Origin: Rutidosis leptorrhynchoides
Taxonomy: Eukaryota > Streptophyta > Magnoliopsida > Asterales > Asteraceae
Direction: 5' to 3'
Length of the DNA: 64,000 nucleotides
Assembly (NCBI RefSeq): GCF_046630445.1
Contig: NC_092333.1
Span: 361,215,501-361,279,500 of the forward strand
Shown here in pieces: positions 59,316 through 64,000 of the stretch (positions are counted from its first letter, which is position 1; each line of letters begins with the position of its first letter). The notes beneath the pieces were generated by a model, which saw only the letters and a program-made list of their open reading frames with translations, was not told the DNA's origin and made no database searches. A program made the translations under genes and the position numbers.

Positions 59316-59361
59316 CATGCGATCGCATGAGTTTTAAGGCCTGGGCTCATGCGATCTCATG
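59316..59361 (-). promoter_or_regulatory. Paired palindromes, ATH-1 leader before gag
   Basis: CATGCGATCGCATG (59316-59329) and CATGCGATCTCATG (59348-59361), 32 bp apart, between the primer site and gag as in ATH-2. Confidence 0.8.
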
Positions 59362-59699
59362 AGCAGTAGGTTCAAATCAAATGCAGATTCAAAAATTGCA
59401 GGCTCAAACGAGTATTTTTTTATTTTTTTTTACTTCTTTACTTTTAATTTGATTTTAATTTATAACTCTTACAAAATTTAAAATTAAAATAAACTTATAT
59501 TTTAACAATTACTTATTAGTTTTTGTAACTTTTAATAAAAATATAAACTTTTTAATTTAACTAAACCTAAAAATATAATTTTTTTTTTATGTTTTTATAT
59601 TTTTGTTTTTAATATTTAAAACTTATATTTTTAAAAAAATAGATTAAAACTTAATAAAAATCTTTTTTTTATAGCGTTTCTCTTCGGCGTTTAAGATGT

Positions 59700-59717
59700 T
59701 CTCCGGCAGCGGCGCCA
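59700..59717 (-). other. ATH-1 primer-binding site (Asp tRNA type)
   Basis: Same site as in ATH-2 with one substitution near its 3' end (TGGCGCCGCTGCCGGAGA on the minus strand). It lies eight bases inside the LTR border at 59726. Confidence 0.87.
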
Positions 59718-59961
59718 AAAATACTTGATGTATGCAGGGTAGTATACGAAATAGATTATATTTTACTACGAAATACTATTAAATAAGATACAATTTTACA
59801 CAAGTTATTTATTTATTTATTGAATGGGATATACCAAAACCTTGCTACAACACTTATAGGCAGTGTACCTAATCGTAGAGTAGTGTAGTTTTTAGTAAGT
59901 CATGTTCGTTCCACAGGGAGCTAGCTGCGTCTAACGCAATATTTATTTTAAACTATATTTG

Positions 59962-59968
<7 letters not shown>

Positions 59969-60020
<52 letters not shown>
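59969..60020 (+). repeat. AT microsatellite, ATH-1 LTR
   Basis: TA run in the position where ATH-2 LTRs have TTATAT repeats (near 37880 and 52790). Confidence 0.9.
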
Positions 60021-60027
<7 letters not shown>

Positions 60028-61149
60028 ATAAAAGGGGGGTTTTACCGTTTAGTGACCGGTTTGTTGATTTTATGTCTTAAGTCACAATTAAAACCTAATG
60101 TAAAATATAACTTAATTTAAAGTGTAATGTAAATGACGATAAATAAAAATGCGATAATTAAAAGTACGATAATTAAAAGTGCAATAAATAAAATGACAGT
60201 AAATAAAAGTGCGATGAGATATAAAATAAAGGAATTATACTTATTTATACTTCCGTAATCATGATGTTCGACATGTTGATTTTAATTTATTACCATGAGT
60301 TAGTTGTCCTTTGTCCTGAATTATTCGGTATGTCCATCTGGTTTTTGTCCATAACAGTCCATCAGTCATAAATATAAAGTGTGAGTGTCCTCGTCAAATT
60401 ATCCTTATACCCAAAGTCAAATATTCCAACTAATTGGGGACTTAAACTGTAACAAGGTCTTAATACATTGTTAATGATTACACCAGGTTATCGATTGTGT
60501 GCAATCCAAGGTTTTAATACTTTATTAACAATTATGTCAAGTGTCCTTGTACGTAATCCACCCCTGTTTTAATGAGTCCATTGACTATTAATCCATCCCT
60601 GTGTCCAGTTAAATGAACGATTATTAGTATTTATAACCCGCCCATCGTGTCCGATCGAGTGTATATGGTTATTTATAGATACGTCAAATTCTAAATCTCT
60701 ATATTAAATTAACGAACTATCATTCAGTTAAACAAATATAAAGCCCATTAATAGCGCATAGTCCAATTTCCACAAGTGTCGGTCTTTTGTCCAAACCCCA
60801 ATTATGGTACAAAGCCCAATAACCCCATCTTTAATATTTAGTTCAACATCAGGATTACTTCGACTTAAATAAGCATAATAATAACTTAGCTACGAGACAT
60901 TAATTTAAAAAGGTTGAACATAACTTACAATGAGTATAAATCGCGTAGTCTTACACGGACAGAATTTCGACTTACAAACTTAAAACATTCGCCACTATAA
61001 CCTTATTATTATTAACTTAAAATTAAAATTAAAATTAAAATTAAAAATATAAATATATATATTGAGAGAGTGAGATTGAAGTATGATATAGTGCATATAT
61101 ATCGGCCAGAATTCGTTGCATTTATAGAATCATACCAGCTACAGCACTC

Positions 61150-61195
61150 CATGCGACCGCATGGATTTAAAGCTTCCAGGCCATGTGATCACATG
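61150..61195 (-). promoter_or_regulatory. Paired palindromes, ATH-1 5' LTR promoter
   Basis: CATGCGACCGCATG (61150-61163) and CATGTGATCACATG (61182-61195), 32 bp apart. In the element direction the inner site ends 23 bp before its TATA box (61126-61120). The outer site has lost both CpG positions yet is still a perfect palindrome. Confidence 0.82.
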
Positions 61196-61783
61196 GCCAC
61201 CTGGGACAGCTCACATACTTTTATTTTATTGTTTGCCGATGTTTTATTTAATAATATATAATATAATATATATAATTTTATATAATTATATATATATTAT
61301 ATTATATCCTTGTGCATAGTTGACTTGTAATTTTAGGTCCGTTGCGTCGTGCGTTGATAGTTGGTTCATGTCCCGGTTTCGGATTTTTGAACGTCCTTTT
61401 GCACGATTTAATATCTTGTACTTTGCGTTTTGCAGCTCGTACTCTTGTAACTTTTAGACGTTTCTCAGCAATAATTTGAACCACTTGGATTGTAATTTAT
61501 ACTTTTTAGCTTTTTGGTCGTTTGCGTCTTCAAATCGTCGAATCTGTCTTTTGTCTTCACCTTTTATTATTTAAACGAATATCACTTGTAAATAGAACAA
61601 CTGCAACTAAAAACTTGTCTTTCTTGAAGGATAATGCTATGAAATATATGTTTGTTTTTAGCATTATCAACATCCTTGACTTGAACCTGCTATAAGCCAA
61701 AATTGATCCTCCCATCAAATTTCTCTACATCAAACCTCATTGGACTGAACTTCGACATCGTATCCGTATCCTATAAACAACAC

Positions 61784-61915
61784 TTTCTCTGATTTTGCTC
61801 ACGTTTCGACTAGCTGACAGATGTAGTGGAGTGGCGCACAGGATCCGTTAAATTGGAAAATCCAACACCCGGTCCACTACAAATTCTAGACACCACTTAC
61901 TCCGAATCAGAAAAA
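61784..61915 (-). other. Structured leader segment, copia remnant
   Basis: On the minus strand this aligns along its length with the Athila leader segment, including TTTAACGG, CTACATCT and TCGAAACGTGAGCAAAA. Its closing stem is TCTGATT with AATCAGA, where an A-U pair takes the place of C-G. Confidence 0.6.
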
Positions 61916-62038
61916 ATATTGTCTAACCAGATAACCTATACGATCAATTGAACTCGTTTCTGATGTGGACGATCCACTCCCGTGGCAACCACAGAGCATA
62001 CTCCGACTCCTATAATCGAGACCCCCATCAAACCTGAC

Positions 62039-62050
62039 GCTCTGATACCA
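62039..62050 (-). other. Copia remnant primer-binding site
   Basis: The minus strand reads TGGTATCAGAGC two bases after the LTR end. This fixes the strand of the remnant and the position of its 5' LTR. Confidence 0.75.
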
Positions 62051-62052
62051 GT

Positions 62053-62590
62053 TGTTGGAAAATTACGGTCTCACTAATTCCCACCACCCAGCCCAAAAAT
62101 AATAGTAAAGAAATAAGAACAATACACAACACAAGATTTAACGTGGAAACTCCAAAACAGGAAAAAAACCACCGGCCCCCAAAGAGAGAAAATACACTAT
62201 ATCACAAATTGTTACAATGATATAGACGACTCTCTTAAGCCAACTACACTCTCCAAAATATTTAACTAATACAACTCTCAAACAAGGGTAAGAAAGAAAG
62301 AAATAATCAAATACTTAAAGTGTATTGATTGGTGCAATTTGGAAGTGAGGCTTAACACTCCTTTTATAACCAAGTCACCCCTCTCCCACTTCTTCCTCCC
62401 ACCTATGTGGTATAACATCCATTCACAAATACAAAGCAACCATATCCATTTCTTCTAACCAAAACTATAACCAACAAGTCTGAAAATGTCCCTGTCATTC
62501 ATTTTTCACGTGTAATTTTCTAATTACCTCTTAATTTTTTTATCCTAATTCTGACAAAATGACAGGTGTTATATTGCTATTAGCCTCACA
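62053..62590 (-). repeat. Probable copia-type LTR
   Basis: The left boundary TGTTGG (end CCAACA in the element direction) sits two bases from a Met-type primer site. There is a TATA-like box around 62357-62365. The right boundary is uncertain because the partner LTR is not in view. The sequence around 62590 offers a plausible CA end. Confidence 0.5.
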
Positions 62591-64000
62591 CCATAATTAA
62601 GCCTTCTATCTCCCTCGTCACGCATCTCTCTCCCTCTTCACAGATGAATACCACAAAAATTTTGCTCCGCCGATTACAGCCACTGGCCGGCGTTTTAGAG
62701 GACGCCGCTACAACCAAATAATTCCTATCGAATTTCTACATATACAGGTACAAATTTTATATAATATACCCACTTTATTGATGTCGCTGGAAACTTCTCC
62801 GATCATCAAAGAGGTTTGAAGAACACGACGATTACAATCGATCCTAACGATTACGTGTTTCAACCTATCCTATTACGAAGCAGTTTTCATTCGCGGTTAC
62901 ATTCAGCTTCATATTCAACTGATCAGTTTTCATTCACTCCTCATTACTTTCATCTACATCAATTGAGTTTCCTTTTCGTTCCTAATTATGGTTCCTCATT
63001 CGATTTGACTCTTTTTCTTTCATAAACTTTTTTGATTTCTTCAATTGATTGTTAAATTCCTTGACGTATTTCAACGGCTGTGAGTATTAGAACCACCATT
63101 CGATAAAAAGTATTAGACTGGCTTCAAAGAAATAGTTATTTCCACCTTCTTCGGTACATCTGTATGTTTACAATATCCTTACTAATGTTATTAATTTTCA
63201 ATTTTTGTTTAGGTTTTTTTTATCGAATTATTAAATACCTATTCTTTGATCTTAATTCATCACAAAATTTGTGTCATTGTTTTGGTCATACTTTATTTGA
63301 TCTTTGTGTTACATTGTGTATTAATATCTGAATCTAGGTATCATGTTTCATTGTTTCTACTTTAATGAATTTACATAGATTTTTTTTTTTTTAGTTTCTT
63401 AATAAAGACCTCTAATTTGTTTGAAACCGAAACTTGATTTCTACCCCGATCTTTTTAAAATAATTGATGTTATTGCTAAAAATGAAAATGATGATTTTGT
63501 TAATCCATCGATGTTGATTGTTAAAAAATACTTTTGTGCATTCATTCTATTTTAATAATTATACCGATATTCAATTTTATTTTTTCAAATTTTAATGAAA
63601 CGCGTTTTGTGTGAATAGTTACTGAATTATTGATATTGATTATTAATTACTGATTGAAAATAATGTTTAAACGATTTTACGATTTCAATTTTGAAAGATT
63701 TGACTAAGTATGATTTCCTCAATTATAGTTGCTGCTGGATGATTTTGAATAATAGTTGATGTGTTGGATGATTTTGAGTAATAGTTGTTGTGAAAAGTGT
63801 ATTCTTCTGTTTGGTACAGAGTACATGTTTTGGTGGTGTTGAGATGGTTATATTTGTTTTCAATGTGATTGTAGTTACTGATACCATGATAGTATGCTCA
63901 CTTCGACATTTAGTAATAGTGGTATGTATTTTGTTGATAATATAAGATATCAATTGCAGGAAAATAGATTATAGTTTATTGTAACAGTCATTTGACCATA
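62591..64000 (+). other. Right flank, possible host gene 5' region
   Basis: No transposon signature found. A CT-rich stretch (62600-62642) precedes an ATG at 62643 that opens a 25-codon frame with unusually high GC (GCCGGCGTTTTAGAGGACGCC region), ending at 62718-62720. Downstream is T-rich, intron-like sequence with TTGCAG at 63953-63958. This could be a 5' leader with an upstream ORF and an intron, or a spacer. I do not recognise a protein. Confidence 0.3.

Larger units (their letters stand above)
58627..59699 (-). other. ATH-1 leader between primer site and structured segment
   Basis: AT-rich and non-coding, homologous to the ATH-2 leader, with the palindrome pair at 59316-59361. Confidence 0.7.
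59726..61669 (-). repeat. ATH-1 5' LTR (1944 bp)
   Basis: Homologous to the ATH-2 LTRs: in reverse orientation it begins TGATAATGC at 61669 and ends CATCA at 59726. It holds a palindrome pair (61150-61195), a TATA box (61120-61126), an AT microsatellite (about 59969-60020) and degenerate tandem ATCGCAC units (about 60122-60215). Its partner LTR lies outside the window. Confidence 0.93.
61670..62590 (-). mobile_element. Copia-type LTR element remnant into which ATH-1 inserted (right end)
   Basis: On the minus strand this reads as an LTR ending in CCAACA at 62053, then a two-base spacer, then a primer site TGGTATCAGAGC (62050-62039), then leader sequence that is cut at 61670 by the ATH-1 LTR. 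The LTR has a TATA-like TATAAAA near 62360 and the phrase TTTAACGTGGAAACTCC, which is familiar from plant copia LTRs. The right LTR boundary near 62590 is a guess, and no coding part remains in the window. Assignment to copia rather than gypsy rests on LTR style only. Confidence 0.6.

Overview
This window is plant nuclear DNA made almost entirely of LTR retrotransposons, most likely from a eudicot. The AT-rich sequence, plant-type Athila and chromovirus polyproteins, plant tRNA primer sites and a captured plant F-box gene all support that. The style of the LTRs reminds me of Asteraceae, but this is an impression I cannot test here. No bacterial, organellar, tRNA, rRNA or CRISPR feature was seen. 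The only possible non-transposon DNA is the last ~1.4 kb.

The layout is a stack of insertions, each proven by matching LTR ends and a 5-bp target-site duplication (TSD). (0) A copia-type element on the minus strand (61670-~62590, partial) was hit by (1) ATH-1, an Athila-type Ty3/gypsy element on the minus strand that occupies both outer parts of the window. Its 5' LTR is 59726-61669 and its 3' LTR lies beyond position 1. (2) ATH-2, a sister Athila on the plus strand (15733-53043, TSD CCATC), inserted into the integrase of ATH-1. (3) NA-3, a non-autonomous chromovirus relative (16914-37328, TSD GACTT), inserted into the 5' LTR of ATH-2. (4) CHR-4, an intact chromovirus on the minus strand (23675-36754, TSD GAAGG), inserted into the 3' LTR of NA-3. 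(5) Independently, CHR-5, a sister of CHR-4 on the plus strand (1408-12094, TSD CGGAC), inserted into the 3' gene of ATH-1. Differences between paired LTRs, counted by eye, agree with this order: about 21 in the first 515 bp for ATH-2, about 8 in 2043 for CHR-5, about 6 in 2575 for NA-3 and about 4 in 3248 for CHR-4.

The chromoviruses CHR-4 and CHR-5 carry two extra sense genes between the primer-binding site and gag: a 204-aa acidic protein and a 227-aa F-box protein resembling the plant At2g35280-like family. Both are intact in CHR-4 and broken by point mutations in CHR-5. Gag-pol is one long frame with capsid, zinc knuckles, protease, reverse transcriptase, RNase H, integrase and a chromodomain-like tail. 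CHR-4 looks complete and recent.

The Athila elements carry gag-pol, a small cysteine/histidine ORF, and then an ATHILA ORF-1 family gene. That last gene seems to have its own leader, a ten-codon first exon and a ~639-nt intron. All Athila genes here are decayed. The most striking non-coding signal is a pair of palindromes, consensus CATGCGATCGCATG, whose starts are exactly 32 bp apart. The pair recurs at seven places: in every Athila LTR just upstream of the TATA box, in the leader before gag, and before the ATHILA ORF-1 gene. A second signal is a ~120-nt leader segment closed by a conserved stem, shared by both Athila copies and the unrelated copia remnant.
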